Of a DNA stretch of 64,000 nt, positions 1-12,817 are shown in pieces. The notes under the pieces were generated by a model, which saw only the letters and a program-made list of their open reading frames with translations, was not told where the DNA came from and made no database searches. The position numbers and the translations under genes were made by a program. Numbering within the stretch: the stretch's first letter is position 1; the number at the start of each line of letters is the position of its first letter. The stretch spans positions 58,776-122,775 of the forward strand of contig JAULBX010006886.1 of NCBI GenBank assembly GCA_032358255.1, written 5' to 3'. The DNA is from Heterotrichella gracilis (lineage: Eukaryota > Sar > Xanthophyceae > Tribonematales > Xanthonemataceae).

Positions 1-757
1 CGGGTGGCAGTGCTGTGTGTGTAAGGGGTGGTGAGTGTGGTACTTGGTGTGAGCTAACGGCGAGGTGGGGCACAAGTGGTGGCGAGTGCTTGCTGGTGCG
101 TGCAGGGGCGGGCCAGGTGGTATCCAACGGACGGCAGTATGTGTGGTGTGTGCTGGTAGCTTGTGCAACCTGTTCAGTGCTTTCATTTGGTCCCACACAC
201 GTGGGCATTGCTGTGTGTGTGGCGCTGTACTTGCAACTGTAAGCAGGAGGACACATGCTGCTGGCAGACCCCAAGGGTCATACGCCAGCAGCACTCGCAG
301 GACAGTGTATGTGCACTGTATGTACTGCATAAAGAGGAAACCAGTTACACAACAGCAGCGGCACGCGGACACTAGTGCAAGCTACATAACCAGCCAACAT
401 ATAATGCCCGGGAGGCATGTGCGTGCGCCGCAGATACGCAGTGGCTTGCAGGAGAGGGCGCAGTACGGAGGTGGTTCAATCGAACGAGTCCTCTCCAACT
501 CGAGGACTGAAATAAGTATGTTTCCTCCTGTGTGCCCCTTTGCAAGTTACTACTGTTCAGTGGCAGCACTGCTCTATATGCATGCGTTTAGCTGCGCCGC
601 ACAATGCAGCTACGACTCAAAGCGACGAACTACTGCACAACGGTGATCAACGGCGCGTATCATGCAAGACGATACAACCGATCCTGCTGAAACAAACCGA
701 GCGCAAAGACCACACCACACGGGAACCGGTGCCGGCCTCGCTATGTGGCATGCATAC
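1..757. other. Presumed intron 1 of the importin gene
   Basis: No recognisable coding exon was found on either strand. Because the importin exon ends at 758 with a good donor and reads leftward, this stretch is most simply its first intron. The next importin exon is not visible, so it lies beyond the left edge or is too short for me to recognise. Confidence 0.4.
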
Positions 758-847
758 CTGGTCCAATGCGACTTCCGCTGCGTGCCGCTGGGCTGTGTCC
801 GGACTCACGCAAGCCTGCAGGGCTGCGCAGAGTTGTTGGATGTCCAT
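758..847 (-). CDS. Importin-beta family nuclear transport receptor, first exon only
   Basis: Thirty codons from an ATG at 847 to a donor (GT complement at 756-757). The peptide starts MDIQQLCAALQACVSPD and continues with an amphipathic helix holding QRHAAEVALDQ. This is the usual opening of importin-7/8/SAD2-type karyopherins: short helix, 'SPD' turn, then the start of HEAT repeat 1. Members carry cargo through nuclear pores under Ran-GTP control. Only the amino end is here; the rest (normally about 1000 residues) lies to the left. The family call rests on this short segment plus the splice site, so the exact importin type is uncertain. It is divergent from DPE1 with about 400 bp between the start codons. 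Confidence 0.55.
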
Positions 848-1255
848 GTTGTTCAAGCGTCCAGCTCCTTCCTCGCTGTGTTGCGCCTAGCTGCGCAGGA
901 GGGTGTGCCTAATACGCCCCATAGTTAGGCACCACTCGAGGCCTGGGATGTCAGGTATGGTAGCAGGTACAGTGCGACAAGAGCAGCTTCTCCCAGTATC
1001 TGAGGAGCTTTCCCCAAAGGGCTGGCGGTCGTCGAGGCAGAACAAAGCTCGGATCCGATGGCATCCAGTTGCCAGCGCAAAACCCCTACGATAGGGTTTC
1101 CCAGAAACTCGATTGCCCTCTTTCTTGTTCCGAACTTTGAAAGTGCCCACAACTTTTCTAGGTTTTTGGGCGTACATAAGGCCGAGGATGGGAGTTGGTG
1201 TTGTAGTTTGCCTGCAGTTTGCATTGCTGATTGAAGCGGACTAGGTATCGGCACC
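848..1255. promoter_or_regulatory. Divergent promoter region, importin / DPE1
   Basis: A 408-bp space between two outward-facing start codons (847 on minus, 1256 on plus). No conserved element could be assigned by eye; the promoter role is inferred from gene arrangement only. Confidence 0.4.
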
Positions 1256-4200
1256 ATGCCTGCGCTTCAAATCCAGGCTAGCAGCCTGCGCGCAGCCTGC
1301 ATCAGTACTCGGCATGTTGGCAGGACCCACTCGAGCCCCCGTTTGTTCACACGAACTGCCAGGCAGCACAAGGCGCCACTGTTTTCCAGGAGACATGTGT
1401 CACACCAGTCCATAGCCCAGCCTATCCGTGCAGCAGCAGCCACAGCCCTGCCAGGTGACAGCCTTGATGACTCCTATGGCATCCCTGGGCCCAGCCCCCC
1501 CAAGGGCAGGCGGGCTGGGGTGATCCTGCACCCCACGTCCCTGCCGGGCCCGTACGGCATCGGGGAGATCGGCAAGGAGGCGTTCAAGTTCATCGACTGG
1601 GTTGCACGGACCGGGATGCAGTGCTGGCAAGTGCTGCCACTGGTCCCGCCAGAAACAACCTACTGGTCACCCTACTCTGGCCTGGATGCCCTCTCCGGCA
1701 ACACGCTACTCATCGCCATTGACGAGCTGGTGGCGGATGGCCTCTTGGACGAGTCAGACACGCCAGAGCACGTCCCAGTCGCAGACGCAGACTTCACTGC
1801 GGTTGCAGCAGTGAAGGAGCCCCTGCTCAAGAAGGCCAGTGAGAGGCTGATGAACGACCCCACGTTTGATACACTGCGCGGCGAGATGGAGCAGTGGAGG
1901 AAAAATAACGACTGGGTGGAGAAGTCTGCTCTGTTTGCCGTCATTGCAAACTTCCCTGACCTGCTTGACCTGGAGTGGTGGGACTGGCCCGAGCCACTGA
2001 GGGACAGCCACCCAGCAGTCCTGGAGGAGATCACCAAGGAGCACGCAGTGGAGATCACGCGATACATCGCACTGCAGTTCCTGTTTGACAGGCAATGGGC
2101 AGCGCTGAAGGTGGGTTTGCATAATTTAGTCCCATCTTGTCATGGTGGCATTTTCAGTGCATGGCCCAATCACCACGTGCACCATGTTACTAAGCCCCTG
2201 CCACACCAGATCACTTGCCTACAACCTTGTACATATTTGTACCAGTTGTGTGTGTTGCCACCTGTATCCCAGGCAGCCAGCTGAACTCTTGTGGGCGCAG
2301 GGCTATGCAAACAGCAAGGGCATTGAGATCGTGGGGGACATGCCCATCTACGTGGGAGGCCGCAGCGCTGATGTGTGGGGTAGCAGGGACTTGTTCGAGC
2401 TCAGCCCAACCGGCAAGCCTGCCTACATCAGCGGTGTTCCCCCTGATGCATTCAGCGAGACGGGGCAGCTGTGGGGCAACCCCCTGTATGACTGGAAGGT
2501 GCGTGGTAGCTGCCATGCATTACAACCGCCGTAGGCAATTGTAATGCCCATCAGGTTGCACACCAACTGGGGAAAGCAATAACCTTTCTGATGGGTTCAT
2601 GGCTTGTGTGTGGTGTTGGCACAGGCCCTCTTGATACCTCTCTGTTTGCATGTGGGCACTGGCAACCTAGGGTTTGGAATTAGGGTTTAGCTCGTCGTAA
2701 AAGTGCCGCACAATTGTCTGCGTACTGTTAACTGTGTCCTACAATATGGAATAGTTAGCTGGAGTTGTTACAGTGTACTTTGATATGTCACGTGTAACCC
2801 TTCCCCATTGCGGCACACTTGTCCTACTGCCATCCCTGTGCGTTCATGTGCAGGCCCAGCAAAAGACCGGCTACAAGTGGTGGGCCACCCGCCTGCGCCG
2901 CGCCTTTGAGCTGTACGATGAGACACGCATTGACCACTTCAGAGCCCTGGCTGGTGAGTGCAGTGGCATGTGTGCATGGCGTTCAACATGATGGTACAGC
3001 ATGTTTGGGCCCTTCAAAGCATGGGCTCAAACTACACATATTTCACCTAAAAACAAAGTACATCTGTGGTGGGTGTATCAGCACAGTACATTAGCCCATG
3101 CGAAGCCCACTCATAGCGCACAGGCGACCATTGCTGCTAAAAAAGTCACTGCCATCTGGGATTTATGTCCAGGCTTTGCTAGTACTAGACTTCTGCTGCT
3201 CCTTTTTTTGACTTGACTCTCCTGTGTATTGCCCCATAAATGGCGCATCTATGTAATGCTATGGCCCGCTGCGCCACTTATATATAACTCATGTTCCCAT
3301 GGCTTCCCAGGCTACTGGGCTGTGAAGTCTGACATGCCCACTGCCATGATCGGGGAGTGGAGGCAAGGACCAGGGCTGGACCTGTTCCAGGCCCTAGAGA
3401 AGGTACGTGACGAGACCAGTGATGGCAGTACACCACAGACCTTGCACATTTTGATGTCCTATGCATGACTGCCATTGCATTTGGCATAAACGCTAGTCTG
3501 GTGTGGCATGCCCTGCACGGTAGATGCGTAGTTGTACGTGTTTCATGTTGGTCACCACAGCAATTGTCAGCCCATAATTGCCCCCAGTCAAACGCATGAG
3601 TATAATTAGACAGTGAAAAATAATATGCGCATGCCTCACCACGCGGCACCATTTGGCACGCCACCACTTCACGAGGCGCTGCCCTTCAAGCGCCAGCAGC
3701 ACAAACCCTGCACCCAAATTGCCCACATCTTCCTGACCAGGGGCCCTGGTGTGTGCCCTCTGGCTTGCACGTATGCCCTTTACCTCTGCGGCGCTGCGCA
3801 TCCCCTCCTGTTCACTCCTTTCTAATTGTTCCTGTCCTTGCAGGAGTTGGGAAGTGTGGCTTGCCCTTGTCTCCTTTTCTTTGACTCTGCGGCATTACGC
3901 ATCCACTCACGGTTCCTCATTGCTCCTGTCCCCGCAGGAGCTGGGCGCTGTGCATTCCCATTTGTCGCTTCTTAATGAATGCAATCTTTCAATTTCATTA
4001 TGTTTATCAGTTGTTTGATTGTCCCCACAGGAGCTGGGGGCTGTGCCCATCATCGCGGAGGACCTGGGAGTGATCACCCGCGATGTGGTGAAGCTGCGGG
4101 AGGACATTGCTGCCCCCGGCATGGTGGTCTTGCAGTTTGCGTGGGGCGGCGGCTCGGCCAACGTGCACCTGCCGCACAACCACTACGAGAACTCGGTGTG

Positions 4201-4994
4201 CTACCCCGGCACGCACGACAACGAGACCACGGTGGGGTGGTGGAAGGGGAGCGCGTCAACAGAAGACAAGGCGTACATGAAGGAGTACCTGGGGGAGGAG
4301 CCGGAGGACATCTCCTACACCCTCATCAGGGAATCGCTCAAGTCGGTGTCGCGCACCACCATCGTCATGATGCAGGTGCGTGGCTGCGGCTTTGGCATGC
4401 ACAAATCCTGATGCGGCTTCATACCCATCAATGTACAATGAATACTGTGTGCTGGCAACAGCCTGGATCCTGTGCAGCATCCTGGCACCAGCGAAACCAA
4501 GTGGGATAGTACTGCATGGCATCACAGGAACGTGGGACATGCAGTTGGATGCCAGCGATGCTCTGTGGTTGCACATGGGGCACATAAAGATGTTGAAATA
4601 TAAACTGAGGGAGACACTGGCTTGCATTTTGGGATTTGTTACTGTCCTTGCTTAGTGTTCTTTGCCTGGCACAAACTGAAACTTTGCCCCGGCCAGCACC
4701 GTCACCACCCCACACCTACCGCTGCTGCAGGACATCATGCGCCTGGACAACTCTGCGCGCATGAACTCCCCCGGCAAGGCTGCCGGCAACTGGGCCTGGC
4801 GCATCGGTGACGAGTCGGTGTGGGCGAAGCTGGAGCCCGAGAGCGAGGAGCTGTTCACAATGCTCAAGACGTATGACAGGCTGCCACCCAGGGAGCATAC
4901 AGCCAAGGAGATGGTGTGGGAGCCGCACCACACGATCCAGCCATCTGCCATCGACGCACACGTGGAGGCAAGCAAACCGGTGGCTGCCGAGTGA
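1256..4994 (+). CDS. DPE1: 4-alpha-glucanotransferase (disproportionating enzyme, GH77), plastidial
   Basis: Transfers glucan segments between malto-oligosaccharides (maltotriose disproportionation, releasing glucose) during starch turnover in the chloroplast. Exons 1256-2110, 2301-2498, 2854-2953, 3311-3402, 4031-4375 and 4731-4994 join in phase to give 617 residues. Residues 1 to about 75 are rich in Arg, Ser and Ala and nearly free of acidic residues, as in a chloroplast transit peptide. GH77 hallmarks follow in order: GPYGIGEIG, GDMPIYVGGRSADVW, the nucleophile Asp378 in RIDHFR, the acid/base Glu425 in IIAEDLG, and Asp478 in THDNET. Plant DPE1 proteins are about 570-590 residues, so the extra length is mainly transit peptide and C-terminal tail. 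The acceptor of exon 5 is preceded by two decayed copies of itself (see repeat at 3777-4050). The start ATG is the only one ahead of the transit peptide in this exon. Confidence 0.95.
3777..4050 (+). repeat. Triplicated 3' splice site and exon start in DPE1 intron 4
   Basis: The true acceptor is the CAG at 4028-4030 followed by GAGCTGGGGGCTGTG. The same acceptor plus about 15 exon-like bases also occurs after CAG at 3841-3843 (GAGTTGGGAAGTGTG) and at 3935-3937 (GAGCTGGGCGCTGTG). The two upstream copies share about 100 bp of flanking sequence, including TCTGCGGCGCTGCGCATCC against TCTGCGGCATTACGCATCC. Only the last copy leads into the conserved GH77 frame. Confidence 0.8.
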
Positions 4995-6596
4995 GCTCCA
5001 GCAAGGTGGTGCAGCGGTGGGGATGCACATGGTTTGGGATGCAAGCGGGGAGGCTGTGGTGGCCATCAATGGCTTTGAGTAGGCAGCGCCATTGCTGTCT
5101 GTGATGTATGATTTTACCAGCTTGAACTGATATTGGACCAGCTGTGCTGGTTGAGAACAGCTTTATTTAGCAATTAGCGGGTGAACCGCCAGGTCTAGAG
5201 TTAGGTCACCTGCAACAGCAGTTGTATTTTCCACTGCAACAGGCACAGACGTCACTTCCTTTGCCTGCAAACATGGGTGTGTAGAAATTCTTTAGTAAGT
5301 GTTTGGCCTTTGCACAGCCGTCCCGTCACGCACCTTCAAATGTGGTGGTTGAGAACACAGTACAAGGTCCAACCGGCTGATGCCCTTGGCACCTTGACTC
5401 TGAGTCAGCGGGTATGCTACGCTTCTCTTTTTAATATGTTTGCACTATTGTCGCAGCACTGCACTGCAGGCTTGCCTTGCAGCAGCTGGCAGAATGCCAT
5501 GCCATTATGTGGTTGTTCATTGCTCAGTGGCCAAATGCCAAATGCCATGCCACCATGTATTTGGTCAGAGCTCTGTGGCAATGGCATGGAACGGCACCCA
5601 CCGGGCAGTTGCTTAAAATGGCTACTCCCCCACTGCGGGGGGTGTTCAGCAGCCTGGGCATGGTTGCTCCCCAAAGCTTGACTATTCACAAGCTGCGATA
5701 CATACTTGTCATCAGACACGTAACTGCAGTGCCTGTTCCCTTGTCTGGGGAGCAGGAGCGATGCCGATTAGGGGCCCACTTTCATTGTGCACAATTTATG
5801 GCGCCAGTTGAGCTGCTATTGGTCCTGCAGCTTTGTGAAATAAACGCTACAGGCTTGCTGTCACTTCAAATTATGAGCCAAGTAGGTGGGTAGAGGATTG
5901 TGGGTTCTGTTTAGGGGCACAGTTGTGTACTAGTAACCCACATGTTTTCGCCACTGCTGTGGTTCCGCGATGGCACCATACATACATGATAAAGTGTGCC
6001 TCTAGTTTCCACCACCCCACGTCAAAAAAGTCTGACACACCATCCACCGCAACCATTTCCATGACCTGCACCTCCACTGTGCGCATTCGAACCCGCGCTA
6101 TCGGCAGACCACTTGACATCAATATCTTGCAGCCTGCACTTCACGCAGCACAACCTATGCAGCACAACCTAGCTTCCAGTGGCGGCTTTGGCAGTTGGAA
6201 GCACAGAGAGTGGTTATGCAAGTATGAGAAACACTTGTGTGACAAGATTGTGAGCAATCTTCTCAGAGCCTGGGGCGTGCTGTGCAGCATGCAACCGACT
6301 CTCATACCTAAAGCGGACACAGGGGGCAGCGCATCACGGCCCAATGGCTGTGGCGCCATCAGGGTTGTTGCGCAACGTGGGTAGTTACAGAAGCTCAAGC
6401 TCTAGCAGGCAACACAATGCGTGTACATGCCTCAACACATTAACTGTTCCAAGCTGACATTCTGCACATTCATAAGTTGGCAAGAGGTCCACTTGCAGTG
6501 TGAGAACAACGTTTATCTCAACAAACACATTTGCCACTTGCTGCAGGCATGACTGGCTGTAAGCTGGCCCAACTGCTCCTGTCCATAGCTGCCAGC
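4995..6596. other. Convergent intergenic region DPE1 / RPS15
   Basis: About 1.6 kb between two tail-to-tail genes. It should hold both 3' UTRs. No conserved protein, RNA gene or long repeat is visible; short open frames here have no family resemblance. Confidence 0.5.
6385..6389 (-). terminator. Candidate TGTAA poly(A) signal for RPS15
   Basis: TGTAA on the minus strand, about 210 bp past the RPS15 stop. TGTAA is the usual poly(A) signal of chlorophyte green algae; usage here is inferred from position. Confidence 0.35.
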
Positions 6597-7031
6597 CTAC
6601 TTGAGAGGGATGAAGCGTGAAGAGTGGGTAGCACCAATGCCTGGCTTCCCGTGCTTGACTGGCTTGTAGGAGATGGAGAACTCTGCCAGGTAGTGGCCCA
6701 CCATGTCGGGCTTGATCTCCACCTGGTTGAAGGTCTTGCCGTTGTACACGCCGATGACGCTGCCAATCATCTCTGGGACAATAATCATGTTCCTCAGGTG
6801 AGTGCGGACTGCATCGGGCTTCTCCCCAGACACGGCGTCCTTCTTGGCCTTGCGCAGCTTCTTGATGAGTGCCAGAGGCTTGCGCTTCAGGCCTCTTTGG
6901 AACCTGCGCCTGGCCCTGGCGTGGAAGAGCTCCACCAGCTCATCTGTGCTCAAGTCCAGAAGCTGGTCCAAGTCCACACCCCTGTACGTGAACTTCTTGA
7001 ACGTACGCTTCTTGGTTCCGTCTTCGTTCAT
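6597..7031 (-). CDS. RPS15: 40S ribosomal protein S15 (uS19)
   Basis: Small-subunit ribosomal protein of the 40S head, near the decoding site and the A-site finger. A single uninterrupted frame of 144 residues runs from ATG at 7031 to TAG at 6597-6599. The body reads [20 protein letters not shown], then [50 protein letters not shown] and [14 protein letters not shown], all conserved eukaryotic uS19 blocks. Length is close to the family norm (about 145-152). The frame is open further upstream, but the family start is at the [11 protein letters not shown] methionine. Lack of introns is unusual beside its intron-rich neighbours, though an intron in the 5' UTR cannot be excluded. Confidence 0.97.
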   Translation of the reverse strand: MNEDGTKKRTFKKFTYRGVDLDQLLDLSTDELVELFHARARRRFQRGLKRKPLALIKKLRKAKKDAVSGEKPDAVRTHLRNMIIVPEMIGSVIGVYNGKTFNQVEIKPDMVGHYLAEFSISYKPVKHGKPGIGATHSSRFIPLK

Positions 7032-9563
7032 GGTGGCTGGCAGGTGGGGCACCAACTGCTGCGTACCAGGGGCCTGCGAAAGAGGGAGACTGCAGCCCTG
7101 CTCTGCCCGTTTGTAGCATGCATTGGGCAAACTCCTTTTCGGCGCCCTTGCCCTGGGCCGCCAGGGAGTGATACGTTTTGTGTATTATGTCTCCGATCCA
7201 CGTGGCGCCATGTGGGCAGGATGCCCCTCATGTCCGCATATAAAGGCTCCGCCTTGGCCGCCGATGCTCGGAAACCACACGAAGGCGATCACTGCGAGAG
7301 GGATCAGCAGCGGGGTATCGGGCGGCGTCCGCTCGCAACATGCAGGCAGCTCGGTCTGCCATCGCGTAACGTGGCGATCATGGCGATTTCTTGCGCAGAG
7401 TCGCGCCACGCAGACATCACGCCAGCTTAGATTAGAAGATCGGGGAACTGGTACGAGCCTGATGTGTCATGCAAATTTGTATGTTCTGTACCAATAGGCA
7501 GTTGTACCTGACGCTCGGAATTACGCAGCGAATATGCGCCCGGATGGCTGACCTAATGATGGACGAAAGCCAGCTAGGCCAGGCTGGCGTGCGCCGATTG
7601 GTATGATGGCCGCTGCAGGCTGCAGCCGACCTTTCATATGGTTATGGCTGTTGTGGTCATGGCTCTTTACAAGGTGAACTGTGTGTCCATAAGGTGTGAA
7701 CGGTACATATAAGTGGTGAACCTTCAAGTTGGTTTGTTGACTCGCGTCGTCATTTCGGCTGCGGCTAAAACACCCCGACCAATCCACCTATCCGCCTTTG
7801 GAACCTTTCCCCACGTTTTCCTCGTCTGGCGGTGGGCCGTGGCAACACACCCGGTGCCAGTTCTTAGCCAGTCCTTTCTCTTCTGTGTGCGCAGCTGGTA
7901 CAGCAACAAACGCCCTTCGAGCCACCACCTAGTTCTCAGTGCAATCGAAGATTCTCAACGACATTCTATTCGAGGGAGAGACTGGGAGGAAGCACAGGTG
8001 CGTGTGAGCTCCCATATTGGGCTAGGCCAACCTTAGGTTGCAAAGGCACATCCGTTTCAGTTTAGAGTTTATCGGGGTCAGGCAACTGCAAGGTCTCAAC
8101 GTCTTTCACGATTGCATCGGTCCGCGGCTCGAGGCCGGATGAGCGGATGCAGCAAAAAATGCACCATGCCTCTTGAACGGCCGCGCGCCTTCGTTTGGAT
8201 GACACTGGTATGTTTTGAGCGGCAACGTTTGTCTTGTAGTGTGCATCCTTCTGGGACCTAGATGTGCTCGATTTCGGTGCTAGAATGCTGCGCGGATTTT
8301 GGGGTTGACACCCACCCGAGCTTTTCACCTCGACGCATAAGGTGTAAGCGGAGTCCATAGATGTGCTCCTGAGTTTGCCTGCGCGTGAGCAGAAGTAACA
8401 TAGCGAGTCGAGCTTGCGCCCACCAGATAACGTGCAATTACGATAGGGACCGGAGTCACGCAGTGACGCCCTTCTCGTGAATGCAGTCACACTCTCTCGA
8501 GTGCTAGCTAGTGCTATAGCCAGGTGGACGTGCTGAGACTCCCCGTTCGCACCGGCCTGGTAATTGAAAGGGCTCTAGGTTCTTGCTGGTGTGTTTCAAG
8601 GGGCTTAGTATGCTCAACCTTCTTGCACACGGTGGAACGCTGGTAAGGGTTGGCGCCCCACACACTCTGCCGTCCACATGTATACCGGGCCGTTTTGCCT
8701 GGTACCAGGTGGTGGATTGTCCTTGTACAGTAGGCTCTCCAACACCCACACCAAAGGCCAACAACTGAAGTGGTGGCCAGGCGCATGGGTTGCATAGACG
8801 CTGGGTTCCGGGTGCACTAGTCATTGCATGTCGTGATGAGCTGGCCAGCTAATCACCATTTGTCAGGGTAGCTATGGCCGATACGGAGGCGCAGTTGCAC
8901 ACGTACTATCTCGCATTTGGGACTGGGTACGACGCGCGTTTCGTGCTGCACTCCTTTCTCTGCATACAGCAGCTTTCTTGCTTGCCCGCGGCACCCTGTT
9001 GACTCACCTGAAGGGCATACTTGTTCACCCACCCTGGGTGCGCAGCACATTCGCCTCCACCACCCTCAACCCTTATCTGCTCGCAAGCTTAGCGCTCAGC
9101 CACATCCGCCTAGTCGCTGACCGTGCCTGTATTTGTATGCAGGTGTCCCCTGGCAACACCCATCCAGCACTTCTAGAGCCATGTCACTATTACCAGGAGA
9201 GTTCAGTGGATATCAGGTGGGGGGGTCATTCCGGGCTGTCACTGCAACGCAACTGCAGACCACAGTCACTGTTCTTTCACGGAAGACTTTGCTTTGCTAT
9301 GTGGCGCCATGCCCATGCCCATGATCTGTGCTCTCTGCCCTTGCAGCAAATTATGCTGCCAGCACAGTGCGGGGCAGGGGTGACGCAGCCCAGCCACCAG
9401 TTCCTAAAAACATATCAATTAGTGGCGCAGAATAACCAGCTACAAGAAGTGCGTCTGGCGAGAGCCCACCTTGCACTCATGTTTGCCCTGTTGGTGTAGC
9501 ATTGAGCACATGCCACCAGGCATGCCAGCATAGTTTGACAACCGCCTGAGGGCCGTTGCGCCC
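7032..9563. other. Long intergenic region between RPS15 and the GATA gene
   Basis: About 2.5 kb, presumably the RPS15 promoter on the left and the GATA promoter or 5' UTR on the right. The largest open frame is 8062-8490 on minus (142 codons, Ser/Arg/Cys-rich, no recognised domain). A stretch at 9346-9499 is open and Gln-rich and could be an upstream exon of the GATA gene, but it has no support beyond a preceding C-A-G. No RNA gene was seen. Confidence 0.4.
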
Positions 9564-10655
9564 ATGCCATTGCTCAGCAGCACAACAGCGTCAGCACCAC
9601 TGACGCCCAACTTTTACCCGCAGGGAACCTTCTACATTTGTGTAGACGTGGGCAGCAGCCCCTCCCCTCCTAGCGGCCTGCACAACCTCCAGCTGCTGCC
9701 CAACATGCCACCCACCACCCTCCCCACCTCCCTAGACAATCCTACTGTGGCCCTTGGCCCGCTGCTACTAGCCTCCCAGCCTCCCTGCCCTACATCTTCC
9801 AAGGAGTCCCAGCAATCTATGATCAACCAGCTTGACATCGATGATGTCCTGCTGCTGGAGCTCAACCAGGAGTTCAACGCGCGCCATGGGGGTGCCCTGC
9901 CCGAGCCGCTGCTCTTCATGGACTGCGATGACTACGCCTTCGATTTTGAGCCTTCCAGCTCCAACGCGTCGTGCCTGTCGAGCTTTGCCTGCTGGGGTGG
10001 TAGTGGCGAGCTGTCTGTGCACGCCCAGTCCTCCTCCCCTTTGAAGACCGAGTCGTCCTCCTCCCTGCTGGAGTCGGAGCCTGCGGTGGAGGTGCCCCAG
10101 CAGCCTGTGATGACCGGCCACAGCAGTGGCAGTGACACAGAGACTGAGACTGAGGCAAGGTTCCTGGTCAAGGAGCAAGTTGCTGAGAGGCAAGGTGTCC
10201 TGGCTATCCCGGCAGTGGAGGCTGGGAGCGGCAAGAGGAAGGCGGATGCGCTCTCATCGCCTGCGACCAAACGTGCGTCATCCACTGGATAGGGTTTTAG
10301 GGTGTTGCTCTGTGCACTGGTGTTGAGGCTGCATGTTGGTGATGGGCCCTAGTGGAGGGCATCACCCACCCCACCCCAGTTATAACTATGTGGGGAGCTT
10401 GGTGTTGAGGCTGTGTTTTTAAAGCCCTTGCAGCCTGCGAGAAGGGCCGCTTAATTACCTAAAAATGGTAGCGTATTTCTTTGTAATTAACTCACATGTT
10501 TATTTGTTGCAGGCTGCAAGAAGGGCAAGCGCATGTCCTGCAAGAGCTGCGCCACACACCAGACCCCGCAGTGGCGCTGCGGGCCGGACGGGCCACGCAC
10601 GCTGTGCAACGCATGCGGCGTGCGCTTCAAGAAGGGGCTGCCACTCAACCCTTGA
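9564..10655 (+). CDS. GATA-type zinc finger transcription factor
   Basis: Exons 9564-10272 (phase 1 end) and 10513-10655 give 283 residues. The C-terminal 47 residues, fully within exon 2, form a type IV zinc finger: CKSC, then 18 residues including [14 protein letters not shown], then [10 protein letters not shown], i.e. CX2CX18CX2C as in plant GATA factors. The finger is at the extreme C-terminus, ending GLPLNP. The rest is low complexity, Ser/Pro/Glu-rich, with an acidic central part ([12 protein letters not shown]) that could activate transcription, and a basic [21 protein letters not shown] patch just before the finger that looks like a nuclear localisation signal. DNA binding to GATA sites is expected from the family. 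The start at 9564 is the first ATG of the open frame, but an upstream exon is possible. The protein should act in the nucleus; its target pathway cannot be read from sequence. Confidence 0.85.
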
Positions 10656-12817
10656 AGGGGGTATTGCTAGCCAGGTGACCACATACGGAAGTGCGGTCCC
10701 CTAGTCTGGAGAAGCAGTGTTCCGTATTCAAGTAGGCGCAGGTTGCACACAAGAGTACTCGATGCTTGTACCCTGCCACCAGTAGTCCCTGGAGACAGTA
10801 CTCGCCCTCATCCATGTGCAACGTGTTTTTTATTCAGTGGCGCAAGACACTGGTTCACATGGTTTCTCAGACTTCCACCGCTATCCCTTGGTCAGAATTT
10901 ACCTTGTCCTATGTGCAAATTTGAGGAAGGACAATAAGAGTATGCAGCCAGTCATAAGAACAGGTATTTGCATCCGGTCTTTTTGGTGCTATCCACGGGT
11001 GCCTATGCGCACAGCGGCCTAGCCCTTTTCAACAAGTGCCAACGCTTTGCAAGTAATTTATGCTCCTGGTATGGAAACTTCCGGTACACAGCAGTTTTAC
11101 CTTTGCCAATGCGGCTTCCTACCCCTGCACGTATTACAATCCGCTGGCAGCCAGGTCCTTTTAATTATTGTGTGTCCTCCTAGGAAGACAGCATGGTTCG
11201 CCAGGCGGCATGCACACCCCTGTCAAATAAGAAAAATCCCCACCCATTCCTTCTGATTTACCGCTGGCAGAGCAACTTTTGTTGGTCTGATAGCAGCTAC
11301 GATTACCACACGGCACTGTTCCCTGCCACATGTACTCCCCCATACATAGTACTGACCATTTTCACACCTCATCACTAAGTCTCCCCATAAGTAGTAAGTA
11401 TTGCCTTGTCCCAGTTTCTACGTTCGAAGCCTTGACTGCTATAGGCTTAGCCCCATGTGTGATTGCCAACCTAATTCCTGAGTTGCAACTTCTTGCTATT
11501 CAAGGCTCCTATGCTGTGTACTAAACGCCAAACCCTTCTGCATGCTATGCCTGCGGGCATTGGCTAATTACTTGACCAGCCGTTCTGGCTGGTGTGGTGC
11601 CCTGGTGCGAGCCAGTGGCCCCCTAACTACGCCTATGTGCGTTCCCTTTCTTTCTTTCTTTCTTCTTCTTTTACCATCTATTCATCACCATTTTCAGTCT
11701 AGTAGCTGCCCTATGCCCCGTACACCCCCCAAATGCCAAAGTTTGTATATATTTTCAATGGGACCGTTCCGGTGAATTTCCCTATTAGTAATACTACAAT
11801 GAGTCAGTTGAAGTCGCCCAGCAGTACTACAGAATTTGTGACAGTCACCGTGGTACATATCAATGTGAGCACAACAAGTTGCAGCCTCGATGTATTCCGC
11901 ATGCGTGCGCACAGTGCTTGTAACCATGGCATGACATAGCTATTACAGCAACAAGTTACTTCGGAAGGCTGGACTCGTCATGCACGGCGTTGGCATGGCT
12001 CCATGCATGTCGTTGGCACATGACCAGTTTGATGCTGCACTGACTGATCAGCTGTTGTGCAGCAGACATGTTGCATGACTCTTTGCGGCAAATTGCCACC
12101 ATTTGGCCTCCGGCTCAGCCAGTGGTTGCTGCAGCAGTCAATTATGACAGTCACTTGGTCATAATCGAAGTTTGAACCTGGTGACGTAACTTTGAGACAA
12201 GCGGCCGCCTAGGCCGCCCAGGCGATTACAGTGCACCACTGGTGATGTGAATTATTTCGAAGAGAAAGAAAGCAAACGCCCACAAATGGCATGTCCAGGT
12301 GGTACGCACTCCAGCAGCCCGAAGTACCTCACTTCATGCAGAGGCACCAGATGACCAACAGAGAGCATCCAGTGCATTCCAGACAAAAATGCTCAACTGT
12401 GGGGCACTCGCAATCTGTTAAGAAGTGCTACATTGCTTGGTTGCAGTGCTGAGCTGCTCTAAGTGCTTGGCACAAGGCGCCCACCCTCCTGGCCCGACAG
12501 CTGCAAGGCCCCTCCACCGGCTGAACCGCACTCAAAACCTGTTCGCAGGCGCCGACGCTTGTGCTCCACAAGCCCCATCTAGTGGCATGTCCATAAAAAC
12601 TGCCTTGACCTGGAAGGTCAACATGTGACCTTGCCTATGTGATCAGGCATGGCTGGCACCCATATGGGCCACCAGGCTATGGCCACCCATACTTGGCCAT
12701 TGATACAGGTGGTGTGGGTGGGCCCAAAGTGCAAACACATCGATTGCTGGAGAGTATGTTGCAAAGAACGAGCCGCTGCACTCCACACATGGCCTGATCC
12801 CTCGTGCTCACACACGC
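10656..12817. other. Convergent intergenic region GATA / PRCC
   Basis: About 2.2 kb between tail-to-tail genes. Mixed composition with pyrimidine-rich runs (for example 11648-11672). No conserved coding exon, RNA gene or repeat family recognised. Confidence 0.5.

Noticed and set aside
6070-6110. GGTTCGAAT-like T-loop, possible tRNA
   Set aside because: The flanking five-base stem does not pair and no acceptor or anticodon arm could be built around it.
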